Below, one piece after another: positions 45,790 to 54,962 of a DNA stretch of 64,000 bases. The notes beneath the pieces were generated by a model. The model did not search any database, was not told the origin of the DNA, and worked only from the letters and a program-made list of their open reading frames with translations. Made by a program: the position numbers and the translations under genes. Source of the DNA: Sulfurimonas sp. HSL-1656 (GTDB taxonomy: Bacteria > Campylobacterota > Campylobacteria > Campylobacterales > Sulfurimonadaceae); contig NZ_CP147915.1 in the NCBI RefSeq assembly GCF_039645585.1, forward strand, positions 2,356,001-2,420,000, in the 5' to 3' direction. Numbering within the stretch: the first letter of the stretch is position 1; every line of letters starts with the position of its first letter.

Positions 45790-45816
45790 TTCCTTCTAAA
45801 AAGGAAATGATAAAAT
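45790..45816 (+). promoter_or_regulatory. Inverted repeat and -10 box of the AAA ATPase gene
   Basis: TTCCTT-CTAAA-AAGGAA (45790-45806) is a perfect inverted repeat, followed at once by TAAAAT (45811-45816), a possible -10. The repeat would lie in the -35/-10 spacer, an operator-like position. Confidence 0.4.
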
Positions 45817-45841
45817 CATACAGATCAAACAGGGGAGTGCC

Positions 45842-46912
45842 ATGACCGAACTGCTGGAAAAATATTACCGCCAGGACCTTCACGCGGGCGGCTACGTCGA
45901 ACGCAAGTTTTCGGTGCCTGAGCACTCCTTCTGCCTCAGCGGCGTCGCCCTGAGCGGCAAAACCATGCTCGTCAAACACTATCTGCTGCAGCAGCGCAAG
46001 GCCTCTTACCTCTACATCGACTGCAGCGACATCCGACTCGATACCGACCGCTTCAACGCCCAGATCCGCTCGTTCTGCAATACCCATGATATTGAAACCG
46101 TTGTGCTGGACAACTACCGGCCGGAGCTGCTGCGCCCCGCCGTATCGCAGCTGATCCTCATCGGCCGCGAGCTCACTAACACCGGGGACCTTGCCCACTA
46201 CCGTCTCTTCCCCCTGGATTTTGAGGAGTTCCTGGCGTTTGAGCGCAAGTACGATGAGAGTGCCCTCAACGACTTCCTGCAGCTGGGGGGATTCCCGGTG
46301 ATGCACAAGACCCCTTCCGAGGAGCGCAACCTTCTGCTGCAGCGTACCTTCAAAACCGCCCTCGGCGACATCGGCTTCGACCTGATGCAGCTGGCCGCAC
46401 GCCTCTACACCCAGAAGGTCTCCGCCTTCATGCTCTACGAACGGCTCAAGAGCGAACGCAAGATCTCCAAAGACATGCTTTACCGGCACTACGACAAACT
46501 GATTGCGGAGGGGTACCTGCACGCCGTGGCCAAGTTCAACCACCCCCGGGCAACAAAAAAACTCTACCTCTGCGACATCGCCCTCAAAACCGCCCTGGTC
46601 TTCCAGAAACACTTCGGGCGCCTTTTCGAGAATATGGTGCTGACCGAACTCGTCAAACACCACGGCGATATCTTCTACGAAGAGCAGATCGACTTCTACC
46701 TGCCCGAAAGCGGCCGCGTCATTCTCTGCATGCCCTTCGGGACCAAGGAGATCCTCTTCAAAAAGATCGAACAGGCCGAAGCCTTCATCGTCACCCACGG
46801 GGTGAAGAAGGTCGAAGTCATCACGATGAGCAGCGAATCTTCCCTGCACCACCCCTTCGTCGAAGCGGAAATGATCCCCTTTTCACAATGGGCGCTGGGG
46901 GATGAGGGATGA
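45842..46912 (+). CDS. AAA_14/DUF4143-type ATPase
   Basis: 356 residues, cytoplasmic. Walker A GVALSGKT (34-41), Walker B-like ETVVLDNYRP (about 80-88), the characteristic FPLDFEEFLAFE and LQLGGFPVM, then a winged helix (KISKDMLYRHYDKLIAEGYL) and a C-terminal nuclease-like DUF4143 domain (FENMVLTELVKHHGDIFYEEQIDFYL). Such proteins are widespread and unexplained; some are toxin-like. The Walker A has Ala-Leu-Ser rather than the usual Gly-rich spacing. Its own promoter and an inverted repeat lie upstream. Confidence 0.88.
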   Translation: MTELLEKYYRQDLHAGGYVERKFSVPEHSFCLSGVALSGKTMLVKHYLLQQRKASYLYIDCSDIRLDTDRFNAQIRSFCNTHDIETVVLDNYRPELLRPAVSQLILIGRELTNTGDLAHYRLFPLDFEEFLAFERKYDESALNDFLQLGGFPVMHKTPSEERNLLLQRTFKTALGDIGFDLMQLAARLYTQKVSAFMLYERLKSERKISKDMLYRHYDKLIAEGYLHAVAKFNHPRATKKLYLCDIALKTALVFQKHFGRLFENMVLTELVKHHGDIFYEEQIDFYLPESGRVILCMPFGTKEILFKKIEQAEAFIVTHGVKKVEVITMSSESSLHHPFVEAEMIPFSQWALGDEG

Positions 46913-46938
46913 TCTCATCATTAAAACACAAAATAGAG

Positions 46939-46944
46939 TATAAT
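46939..46944 (+). promoter_or_regulatory. -10 box of the GGDEF/EAL gene
   Basis: TATAAT 23 nt before the ATG at 46968, just after the AAA ATPase gene. Confidence 0.45.
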
Positions 46945-46967
46945 AGCCCGAAAAATGAAAGGCACGG

Positions 46968-49286
46968 ATGAAGGGATCGTCACTGCTCCACCTCTCCAAG
47001 CATTTCCGGGAAGCCGACAACATCCGGCTGCGGCTCATACGGCTTCTCTACGACAACTTCTCGGGTGCCGCCGTCGTCATCTGGTTCAATGCATCGCTTT
47101 TCGTCTATATCCTCTGGCCGGTCGCGGACCACACGCAGCTGCTGTTCTGGTACGCCTTCATCTCGGGTATCACGCTGATCCGTGTCGTCGATACGAGCCT
47201 CTTTTTCCGGCAGAAGTCTCCGAACTACAATCAGTGGTACAGGCGTCTGTTCATCGGGGTCTTCTTTTCGGCAATCGCCTGGGGGGCCATCCCGCTGATC
47301 TTCTTCGCCTCGGTCGCCCCCATCTACCAGATGTTCATCATCATTCTGACCGTGGGGATGAGTGCGGGTGCGCTCAGCACCCTTGCCGCGGATCTGCGCC
47401 TCTCGTTCATCTATCTCTTCGCACTGCTCATCCCCCTGGCCTACCGTCTGCTGGAAGCGGATTCACCGATCTATTTCGCCTCCTTCATCCTCGTCCTCGC
47501 CTTCATTATCGTCGTCATCCGCACCGCCCGTGAGTTTCACCTCAGCCTGGTCGAGAGCTACCGCAACCTCGAGCTGTACCACCACGCGAAAGCACGGCTG
47601 GGCAGCAGCCAGAAACGGCTGCACATGATGTTCGAACAGGCCCCCATCGGGATCTTCTACTACGATAACGACCTGGTCATCGTCGATGCCAACAACGCAC
47701 TGTGCACTTTCCTCCATGCCAAACGCGACGAGCTTGTGGGGCTGCACCTGCGGGAGCTCCCCGATCAGCGCCCCCTGCAGAGCGCCTACCACGACAACAA
47801 CTATACCCGTTACGGCGTCTACGAAGGTCCGTACCATACCAAGCTGCGGGGCCTGGACCTCTGGATCAAAGTGGAGTTCATCCCCATCGTCGATGACCGC
47901 GGCGGTATGATCGGCGGCATGGCGATGTTCACCGACAAAACCCAGGAGCACAACGCCATGAAGCAGGCGGAGTTCCTCGCCCTGCACGATCCGCTGACAC
48001 GGCTGCCCAACCGGGAGCTGCTCAAAGAGCGCATCCGCCAGCTGCTCAAAGAGGACCGCCGTCTCGCCCGCTACTCGGCGCTGCTCTTTCTCGACCTGGA
48101 CCGCTTCAAGCACATCAACGACAGCGCCGGCCACCTTGTCGGAGACCAGCTGCTCGTCGAGACGGCCCGGCGGCTGGAGACGCTGCTGCGCGAAAGCGAT
48201 ACCCTCAGCCGCCTCGGGGGCGATGAATTCGTCATCCTGCTGCCGGTCATCGCCAGCGATGAGGACGGGACCGTGCGCCACGCCTTCCAGGTCGCGGAGA
48301 AGATCCATGAGGCCCTGCGGCAGCCCTACCCCATCGAAGGCCACCAGCTCTACACCTCCTGCAGTATCGGGATCACCACCCTGGAGAGCTTCCCCGACGA
48401 CATCGACGAAGTGCTGCGCCGCGCCGATACGGCCATGTACCAGGCCAAGGAGGAGGGGCGCGACCGCACCCGTTTCTACGATCCCGAGATGGACCAGAAA
48501 GCCCGCGACTACCTCCATACGCAGCAGCGGCTCCGCCATGCGATCGATACGGGAGGCTTCACCCTCTGTTACCAGCCCATCGTTCAGATCGCGACCGAGC
48601 GCGTCATCGCGGCCGAAGCCCTGCTGCGCTGGCACGACGAGATCGGCAACGAGATCCCCCCGGCCCACTTCATCCCGGTTGCCGAGGAGTCGGGGATGAT
48701 CAAGGCCATCGGCGAATGGGTCATAGACGAAACGTGCCGGCAGATCAGCACCTGGAAAGCGGAGGGGATCTTCAACCTGGAGTACATCTCCGTCAATATC
48801 AGTCCCCGCCAGCTTATTGAAAGCGACTTTGTCGATGTCATCGTCGAAAGCGTCAGGCGCCACGGCATCGCTCCTCGGCAGCTGCGGCTCGAAATCACGG
48901 AGACGGCACTGATCGAGAACTTCGACAAGACGAAAAAGCTTATCGAGGCGCTCAATGCCGAAGGAATCAAATTCATCATCGACGACTTCGGTACCGGCTA
49001 CTCCTCGCTCTCCTACCTCAAGCAGTTCGCCTTTTCCGCCCTCAAGATCGACCAGAGCTTTATCCGGGACATCCTGCAGGACCCCAAGGACGCGGCACTG
49101 GTACGCGCCATTATCGACATCGCTCGCCAGTTCGGCTACCAGGTCATCGCGGAGGGGGTCGAGGAGGAAGCACAGCGCGAGATGCTGCGCGAGAATGACG
49201 CCGCCGTCGCCTACCAGGGGTACCTCTGCAGCGAGGCGAAAGACGCCGAGGCCTTCGCGGTACATCTGCACAAAGAGGGGTGTTAA
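46968..49286 (+). CDS. Membrane PAS-GGDEF-EAL c-di-GMP protein
   Basis: 772 residues. Five or six membrane helices (about 25-195), a PAS domain (about 210-335, MMFEQAPIGIFYYDNDLVIVD), GGDEF domain with LGGDEFVI at about 415 and EAL domain with AAEALLRW at about 546-553, plus later TEIAL and DDFGTGYSSLSYLKQF. Both active sites look complete, so the direction of c-di-GMP turnover cannot be predicted. It converges with the diheme lipoprotein gene. Confidence 0.94.
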   Translation: MKGSSLLHLSKHFREADNIRLRLIRLLYDNFSGAAVVIWFNASLFVYILWPVADHTQLLFWYAFISGITLIRVVDTSLFFRQKSPNYNQWYRRLFIGVFFSAIAWGAIPLIFFASVAPIYQMFIIILTVGMSAGALSTLAADLRLSFIYLFALLIPLAYRLLEADSPIYFASFILVLAFIIVVIRTAREFHLSLVESYRNLELYHHAKARLGSSQKRLHMMFEQAPIGIFYYDNDLVIVDANNALCTFLHAKRDELVGLHLRELPDQRPLQSAYHDNNYTRYGVYEGPYHTKLRGLDLWIKVEFIPIVDDRGGMIGGMAMFTDKTQEHNAMKQAEFLALHDPLTRLPNRELLKERIRQLLKEDRRLARYSALLFLDLDRFKHINDSAGHLVGDQLLVETARRLETLLRESDTLSRLGGDEFVILLPVIASDEDGTVRHAFQVAEKIHEALRQPYPIEGHQLYTSCSIGITTLESFPDDIDEVLRRADTAMYQAKEEGRDRTRFYDPEMDQKARDYLHTQQRLRHAIDTGGFTLCYQPIVQIATERVIAAEALLRWHDEIGNEIPPAHFIPVAEESGMIKAIGEWVIDETCRQISTWKAEGIFNLEYISVNISPRQLIESDFVDVIVESVRRHGIAPRQLRLEITETALIENFDKTKKLIEALNAEGIKFIIDDFGTGYSSLSYLKQFAFSALKIDQSFIRDILQDPKDAALVRAIIDIARQFGYQVIAEGVEEEAQREMLRENDAAVAYQGYLCSEAKDAEAFAVHLHKEGC

Positions 49287-49304
49287 CGCCTACGCTTCAG
49301 TGGT

Positions 49305-51077
49305 TTACTGCAGCGGGTAGCGTTCCATCGTGACGGCCCTGATACCGGTCGGGGTGTCGATTGACACCTGCTGGTGCACGTTCACGGCGGGCGAAACGTG
49401 GGCATCGCGGCCGTAGACATAGCTCTGGTCATCCACGATGACCCTGTAAGCCTTGTTCAGCATCAGCGCCCGCGCTTCCGAAGGGATGATAAGGCGGGAG
49501 ACATCGCTGTGCAGCGCTTCGACTTCAGCCGGTTTCAGGCTCCCGTTCGTATCGAAAAAGCGCATCATGACCTCATCGTTGCCGCGGAATTCATCCCCGG
49601 CGTGGTTCGCTTCCAGGTAGAGGGTATACTCATAACGGCCGTCAGCCAGCAGCGGCTCTTTGATACCGTTAAAACCGCTGTCCGACTGCGTCCAGTGGTA
49701 CCATCCCATCTGTTTCGCCCCCGCATCGAATTTGCGCGGGAAGACAAAGGTGCTGTCGACGACGGCACCGATGCCCGAGTGGCAGCCGATGCAAAAAAGC
49801 GTCTCCTCGTAGGTCTGGGGACGCAGATACCCCTCTTTGTCCTCGATAAAGCCCTGGTAGACCCAGCCCAGACCCGTATTGAGCCCCGTCTCCTCGTTGC
49901 CGGTGATCGTTCGCAGGCGGTTGGGGAAGGCGTCTTTATCCTTGATCTCCGCCTGGGCCGCGTTGGAGAGCTGCGGGTAGGTGTTCCAGGCGCTCTTGCG
50001 TCCGTAGCGCAGCTCCTTCATCCGCGGGGCCATCCCGACGCTGCCGTTGGCATCCACGTCGAGATAGCGCACCGTATGCAGAAACTCCGTCTGCTCGGGG
50101 TAGAGACCCGGGGCCATGTGCAGCGCGTTGTCGATCTGCGCGTTTTGCGCGCGCCCGACGTAGTACATCGAGTAGTTGTAGAATCGCTTCGCCTCGAAGT
50201 CGTACGAGGGCGCCGCCCAGCGGTAGACGACCTTTGACGCGCTGTCAAGCGTACCGTTCTGGTTCAGGTCCACGCCGTACACCTTCTCGTCCACAGGGTC
50301 GATCGCGATGTCGCTGCGTTTGATCAGCGCCTCCACGATGGCGAGGTTAAGCTTGTACACCGCTATGTCGAAGACGCCCTCCTTGTTCTGCCGCATCACT
50401 TCCGGCAGCCGGATCAACACGTCGTCCGTGGAGCCGTTCGTCGGCCAGAAAGTGCCCAGGAACGGGTAGTAGGCAAAAGCCCGCCAGCCCGTATAGTCAC
50501 CGTCCGGGTCGCGGTCGAACCCCTCCCCGTCGAACGCGAAGTAGCAGTCCGGGACGAAGCCGCCCCACTGCCCGTCATGATTGTAATCCCAGGCATCCGG
50601 TACATGCTTCAGGATCTCGCCGAGCATGATGCTGCCGTTGGCATCGAAGTAGTTGTCCCCGCGGACGTAGTCGAGGATCGCCGCGTCGGAGACGGCGGCC
50701 ACGGCACCCGTGCGGTCGACAAAGAGGTTGCTCCACGGGTTCTTGTAGGTCGCTTCGCTGAAAGCGTAGCGCTCCTGCAGGGCCGCATCGTCGATATAGT
50801 TGGGTTCGACCGAGTTGATATGACACGTAAAACAGGGGTTATGTACGCTGCCGCCGGTCTCTTCCGTCTTCGTATAACACTGCGACGTCACATAGGCGCC
50901 GTAACTGTTCCTGACGGTCATCGCCGTCACGTCGGTAAAGACCTGGTCCGTTTCATAGAGACTCACATTCGCCTCGGGAAGCGGGGTTGACGTCGTATTG
51001 TCGTCACCGGTAGGAGTGTCGCTGCTGCAGCCAGCAAAGAGTAAAACTGCGGCCAGTAGACAAGAAGGGTACTTCAT
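49305..51077 (-). CDS. Diheme lipoprotein, unknown function
   Basis: 590 residues. Lipobox LFAGC (Cys17). Two heme sites, NPCFTCH (82-86) and FCIGCH (about 428), so at most two c hemes in a large, otherwise beta/alpha enzyme-like sequence with no recognised catalytic motif. Repeated Asp/Asn-rich turns (DLNQNGTLD, DVDANGSVG) look calcium-binding. Surface or periplasmic redox protein is my best guess. It follows the PhoX-like gene by 87 bp, with a strong hairpin between them; AAGGATAG precedes the ATG. Confidence 0.8.
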   Translation of the reverse strand: MKYPSCLLAAVLLFAGCSSDTPTGDDNTTSTPLPEANVSLYETDQVFTDVTAMTVRNSYGAYVTSQCYTKTEETGGSVHNPCFTCHINSVEPNYIDDAALQERYAFSEATYKNPWSNLFVDRTGAVAAVSDAAILDYVRGDNYFDANGSIMLGEILKHVPDAWDYNHDGQWGGFVPDCYFAFDGEGFDRDPDGDYTGWRAFAYYPFLGTFWPTNGSTDDVLIRLPEVMRQNKEGVFDIAVYKLNLAIVEALIKRSDIAIDPVDEKVYGVDLNQNGTLDSASKVVYRWAAPSYDFEAKRFYNYSMYYVGRAQNAQIDNALHMAPGLYPEQTEFLHTVRYLDVDANGSVGMAPRMKELRYGRKSAWNTYPQLSNAAQAEIKDKDAFPNRLRTITGNEETGLNTGLGWVYQGFIEDKEGYLRPQTYEETLFCIGCHSGIGAVVDSTFVFPRKFDAGAKQMGWYHWTQSDSGFNGIKEPLLADGRYEYTLYLEANHAGDEFRGNDEVMMRFFDTNGSLKPAEVEALHSDVSRLIIPSEARALMLNKAYRVIVDDQSYVYGRDAHVSPAVNVHQQVSIDTPTGIRAVTMERYPLQ

Positions 51078-51089
51078 GATTCTATCCTT

Positions 51090-51121
51090 GCAGACCGTAC
51101 GGAGGAGGCGGTACGGTCTGC
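51090..51121 (-). promoter_or_regulatory. Strong hairpin between PhoX-like and diheme genes
   Basis: GCAGACCGTAC / GTACGGTCTGC, eleven perfect pairs with a 10-nt loop. It ends 12 nt before the diheme start codon and is not followed by a U tract, so it is more likely an intercistronic stability or processing element than a terminator. Confidence 0.55.
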
Positions 51122-51164
51122 ACGAAAAGAAGGCGGGATGCCCTCCCTGAACGCCCGGAGGCGA

Positions 51165-53039
51165 TCAGAACTTGAACGGTCCGACGACACCGACAAAGGA
51201 CTCTTTCTGTGCATCCGTCGCCTGGCCGACAAGGCCGTACTCCGCGTCACCGCTGGAGACTTCACCGAAGGGGTGCTGTGTGACGACGGTAAGGTAGTCG
51301 TACCCTTTGACGTCGCGCTCCCAGTACGGGGACGTCGTCTCGGAACCGTACGGCGTAGAGATGATACGGGTCAGCTTCTCGCTGACGACATCGTAGGCCC
51401 AGACGAAGTCGTTCGGGTGCGCCCCGGTATCTTCGCCGATCGCCAGGATGTTCTGACCCGCAAGGTAAGTCACGTTGTCCGGGTTGGCGATACCGCTGAC
51501 CGCACAGGTGTAGCTCTCATACGCAGAACCTTCCGGGTAGGTTGCCGGGGCACCTTCGACAACCGCATGCATGTTGTGAACGACATACTTGCTGTCGATC
51601 ATCGCCTGCTCCGTGTCGTAGGCTGTCTGCGTCTCGCCGTTGATGTTCAGGCCGTAGACCGCACCGCACTTGTTCTCGGAGAGCTGGATATCGCCCTCGC
51701 CGTCCGTCATCCCCTTGCGGACTTCGCTCATCGCGACGAACAGGAGGTTGTGATCAGGGTCGAAGGTAACACCCTCTTCTTTTCTGAACTCGGTCGTTGC
51801 GCCCTTCATTGCAGCGTAACGGCGTGTTTCGAGGAATGCCGCCGCTTTTTCCATGCCGGTCTTGACCTGCAGACACTCTTTGCCCATGGCCGTATTGACG
51901 AAAGTGTATCCCGGGTTACAAGCATCGGAAACAGGCGCTTCGTATGCGAAGATATCGCTGAAGACCGGCTCGCCGGCAACGATCGTACGGATCTCCGCAT
52001 CCGTCGCGTGGCCCAGCTTGATCCACATCAGGTCCGCTTTGCCCGCACCTTCGTCGGACGTCTGGATCCACTTGGCCGCGTAGAGTGTTCCTGCGCTCAG
52101 ATCCTGCGCCGCATCGGCAAGGTACATGTAGAAACCGACGTTCGTGCCGTCATCGGTGAGGTACGCCGTACGTTCATCCGGCATAACGTAGGCGAGTTCC
52201 CACGCCGCACGCCCCATGCTGAAGTGTTTTGTATAGTCGAAAACCGGTGTCGCTACAGATGCGTCCACTTTGACTTCCGGGATCCAGCCGTAGAAGTACG
52301 GGTTGTTGTCCGCCGTCGTGTTCGCGTTGTTCTCGTCTTTCCAGTAGAACTTCGTCACCTCGTTGAAGCGTGAATTGCCTGTCAGCTTCGTGGACGCATC
52401 GAGTGTATCCTCGATTTTTTTCGCATCGGGCTCGTACTCTTCGGAACCGAGGTGGGATTCCCACGGCGTCGTCATACCGGCACAGTGAACCCAGCCGCCG
52501 AAATCTGCCTTCTGGCTGATATACTGCATGGAGTCCGGTTTGACGGAGAGCGTACCGTTGTTCTGCTGCAGCTCCATCCCGTACATGCCGCCGATGCCGC
52601 ATTCGAACTGGTTGACCATAAAGATACGGCCGTTGGCGCGCAGGATGGAGGAGTGGTCCAGACCCGAACCGTCGCCGCTGTTCGTACCGTTACAGATGTA
52701 CGGGCTGCCGTCGGTGAAACTGATCGCCGTATCCGTATGGTCTTTGAGCAGACCGAAGGTCTCGCCGTTGTTCACATCGGCCGTCGCCATCAGCTTCATA
52801 AAGCCGATGGACGCCGTTTTACCCGTTTTGAGGTAAGTGACGCTGTCCGTTGCGCGGAGGCTGGACTTCTCCTCGTCGAGCACAGGGGCGCTCAGCTCCG
52901 AAAAGGAGATCAGCGTCGCTTCGTTGACGTTCGGGGTGATCCCGTCAACGCCGTTGGAGCCGTCTTCGGTACAACCGCTCAGCATCAGCAGTGCTGCTGC
53001 CGAGGCGGATAACATCGTAATGGTTTTATCAAACTTCAT
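51165..53039 (-). CDS. PhoX/DUF839-type secreted phosphatase-like lipoprotein
   Basis: 624 residues from MKFDKTITMLSASAAALL; lipobox LMLSGC (Cys23). The mature part reads as a PhoX-type beta-propeller: WVHCAGMTTPWESHLGSEEY, NGTNSGDGSGLDHSSILRAN, and FSMGRAAWELAYVMPDERT, then DNVTYLAGQNILAIGEDTG and DFVWAYDVVSEKLTRIIST. PhoX is a Ca/Fe-dependent alkaline phosphatase in other bacteria; activity here is inferred. The start has AAGGA 7 nt before it. An in-frame ATG at 53147, 10 nt after the barrel stop, would add 36 residues with another hydrophobic segment. Confidence 0.85.
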   Translation of the reverse strand: MKFDKTITMLSASAAALLMLSGCTEDGSNGVDGITPNVNEATLISFSELSAPVLDEEKSSLRATDSVTYLKTGKTASIGFMKLMATADVNNGETFGLLKDHTDTAISFTDGSPYICNGTNSGDGSGLDHSSILRANGRIFMVNQFECGIGGMYGMELQQNNGTLSVKPDSMQYISQKADFGGWVHCAGMTTPWESHLGSEEYEPDAKKIEDTLDASTKLTGNSRFNEVTKFYWKDENNANTTADNNPYFYGWIPEVKVDASVATPVFDYTKHFSMGRAAWELAYVMPDERTAYLTDDGTNVGFYMYLADAAQDLSAGTLYAAKWIQTSDEGAGKADLMWIKLGHATDAEIRTIVAGEPVFSDIFAYEAPVSDACNPGYTFVNTAMGKECLQVKTGMEKAAAFLETRRYAAMKGATTEFRKEEGVTFDPDHNLLFVAMSEVRKGMTDGEGDIQLSENKCGAVYGLNINGETQTAYDTEQAMIDSKYVVHNMHAVVEGAPATYPEGSAYESYTCAVSGIANPDNVTYLAGQNILAIGEDTGAHPNDFVWAYDVVSEKLTRIISTPYGSETTSPYWERDVKGYDYLTVVTQHPFGEVSSGDAEYGLVGQATDAQKESFVGVVGPFKF

Positions 53040-53157
53040 CGTCCAATCCTTGTTTAAAAAAGATGGCGAATTGTAGGCGGCGAATATTACGCCCGCGATG
53101 CCGATTGATATCGCAACCGTTACGGCAAGGATACGTTTTGAAAACATTTGTCTCTCT

Positions 53158-54297
53158 CTAATAACTGGCCTGCCACTCCAGGTAGAAGCGCTCGCCGTAG
53201 GGGCCGAATGCGCTGCTGTCGCTGCCGAAACCCAGCAGCATCCCGGCCGTGAAGGTGTTGTGGTCATTCAGCGTGTAGGTCAGCGACGGGGCGACAAAGC
53301 GGCTGTTCGCCTCGTCGAAACTCTCTATATAAAGAAAGGAGCCGCTGAAGGCGAGGTTGAAATCATACACGAAAGTCGTCCCGGCGTAAAAGGGGGACTG
53401 CACCATATTGCCGACCAGTTCATCCGCATAGTTGTCAAGGAGCTGCGTATAGGTGAAGGTTTCGGAACTGTAGAGCGCTTCGACGACCCAGGTGATGCCG
53501 TTCTCGAAGCCGTAGTCGAACCCGGCGATCCCCTGGAAAAATTCCGTGTCCAGGAGGTCGCTTTTGAAATACCCCCCTTCGCTGCGCCACTCCGCCCCGG
53601 TAGTGAAAAAATTTCCTTCGAGCTCGTACCCCACCATCAGGGTATCTTCGCTGCGGATAAAATCAATGCCGACGTCGGCAAAGGAGAGGTACCCCTTCGC
53701 ACGCGCGGCATATTTGAACGTGCGGTCGTGGCGCAGCGAGACCACCGCAGTGACCGTGCTGAGATCACTCGGCGCGTAGCTGTAGGTCGCCGCCAGCACG
53801 CCGTACACTTCGTCGGGCTCCAGGGCGTAGCTGTTTTTCGCGTTGTAAAGGTCCGTCGGCGTCCAGATCCGTCCCACCCCCATGCTGATCTTCTGGATCC
53901 CGGCGGTAATCCGCTGCACACGATCCTCGTAGCCGCCGTAGAGGCGGTGGATCCGCGCATGGGCCGCCCCCGGCCCGTAATGCTGTGCCTCGGTGCGCAC
54001 TTCAAAGGGGATGTCCGCGCGGACATCGTCCAGCAGCGCGAACTCATCACTGTGCACATACCCTTCTCCCAGATAGTTGACCACGTCGCCGATGCCCGTC
54101 AGGAAATACCCCCCGCTGCGCCAGCCGCCGCTGAGCCGGAGCCGGTCATAGTCATAGGTGTATGCCGTGTCGTCGAGACCGGAGTGCTGCTGCAGCAGGA
54201 AATTCGTATTTTCGATCGTGAAGGTCGTCTCCCCCGCCTGCAGGGGCATCAGGGCCAGAAGTAACGATGCGCCGGCAGCGAAACGCCACAGGGTCAT
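53158..54297 (-). CDS. Outer-membrane beta-barrel of the ABC/LolA-like cluster
   Basis: 379 residues. Signal peptide to about LMPLQA; barrel strands follow and the protein ends WQASY with a terminal aromatic. ITAGIQKISMGVGRIWTPTDLYN resembles the GRQ-WG-GR-NPTDLFN strand of DUF1302-type barrels that go with LolA-like and FtsX-like ABC genes. It may be the outer-membrane exit or acceptor for what the ABC system moves. ATGA overlap with the ATPase gene. Confidence 0.8.
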   Translation of the reverse strand: MTLWRFAAGASLLLALMPLQAGETTFTIENTNFLLQQHSGLDDTAYTYDYDRLRLSGGWRSGGYFLTGIGDVVNYLGEGYVHSDEFALLDDVRADIPFEVRTEAQHYGPGAAHARIHRLYGGYEDRVQRITAGIQKISMGVGRIWTPTDLYNAKNSYALEPDEVYGVLAATYSYAPSDLSTVTAVVSLRHDRTFKYAARAKGYLSFADVGIDFIRSEDTLMVGYELEGNFFTTGAEWRSEGGYFKSDLLDTEFFQGIAGFDYGFENGITWVVEALYSSETFTYTQLLDNYADELVGNMVQSPFYAGTTFVYDFNLAFSGSFLYIESFDEANSRFVAPSLTYTLNDHNTFTAGMLLGFGSDSSAFGPYGERFYLEWQASY

Positions 54298-54962
54298 GGC
54301 ACGACTTGCCCGTCGTTGAGCTTAATGATCCGCCGCGCCTGCTCCACGACGTAATCGTCATGCGAAGAGAAGAGGATCGTGATCTTTTCGACCGCGTTGA
54401 GCTGCTTCATCATCGCCATCAGGTGTTCGGAGTTGCGCGAATCGAGGTTCGCCGTCGGCTCGTCGGCGAGGATGAGCTTCGGTTTGGCGGCCACCGCCCG
54501 GGCCACGGCGACGCGCTGCTGCTGGCCGCCGCTGATGTGGCCGGGCATGGCATCGAGTTTCTCCTCTATCTCCAGCAGCTTCGCGACTTCCGCCACCCGC
54601 TGTTCGATCGCTTCGGGCTCAAAACCGCGCAGTTTCATAATGAAGCCGATATTTTCGCGCACCGTGAGGACGGGTACGAGGTTGTAGGCCTGGAAGACGA
54701 AACCGATCTGCTCCAGGCGCAGCCGCGATCGCGCCCCTTCGTCCAGGCCGGAGAGTTCGGTACCGTCGATGGTAATGGAGCCGCTGTCGATGGCATCAAG
54801 CGCCCCGATGGCATTGAGCAGCGTCGTTTTGCCGCAGCCCGAAGGCCCCGTGATGACCCCGTACTCCCCCGTCGCGACGGTAAGGTCGATATCGCGCAGG
54901 GCGTGCACCTCGCGCTCCGTATCCTTGTAAAAGTATTTATTGACTCTGCGCAGTTCGATCAT
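54294..54962 (-). CDS. ABC transporter ATPase, LolD/MacB type
   Basis: 222 residues. Walker [10 protein letters not shown] (39-47), Q-loop [12 protein letters not shown], signature SGGQQQR (144-150), Walker B LILADEP (163-169) with the catalytic Glu, and a SSHDD switch region. It powers the two FtsX-type permeases next to it. Type VII (mechanotransmission) ABC proteins of this kind move lipoproteins, lipids or act on the wall rather than transport solutes. Confidence 0.94.
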   Translation of the reverse strand: MIELRRVNKYFYKDTEREVHALRDIDLTVATGEYGVITGPSGCGKTTLLNAIGALDAIDSGSITIDGTELSGLDEGARSRLRLEQIGFVFQAYNLVPVLTVRENIGFIMKLRGFEPEAIEQRVAEVAKLLEIEEKLDAMPGHISGGQQQRVAVARAVAAKPKLILADEPTANLDSRNSEHLMAMMKQLNAVEKITILFSSHDDYVVEQARRIIKLNDGQVVP

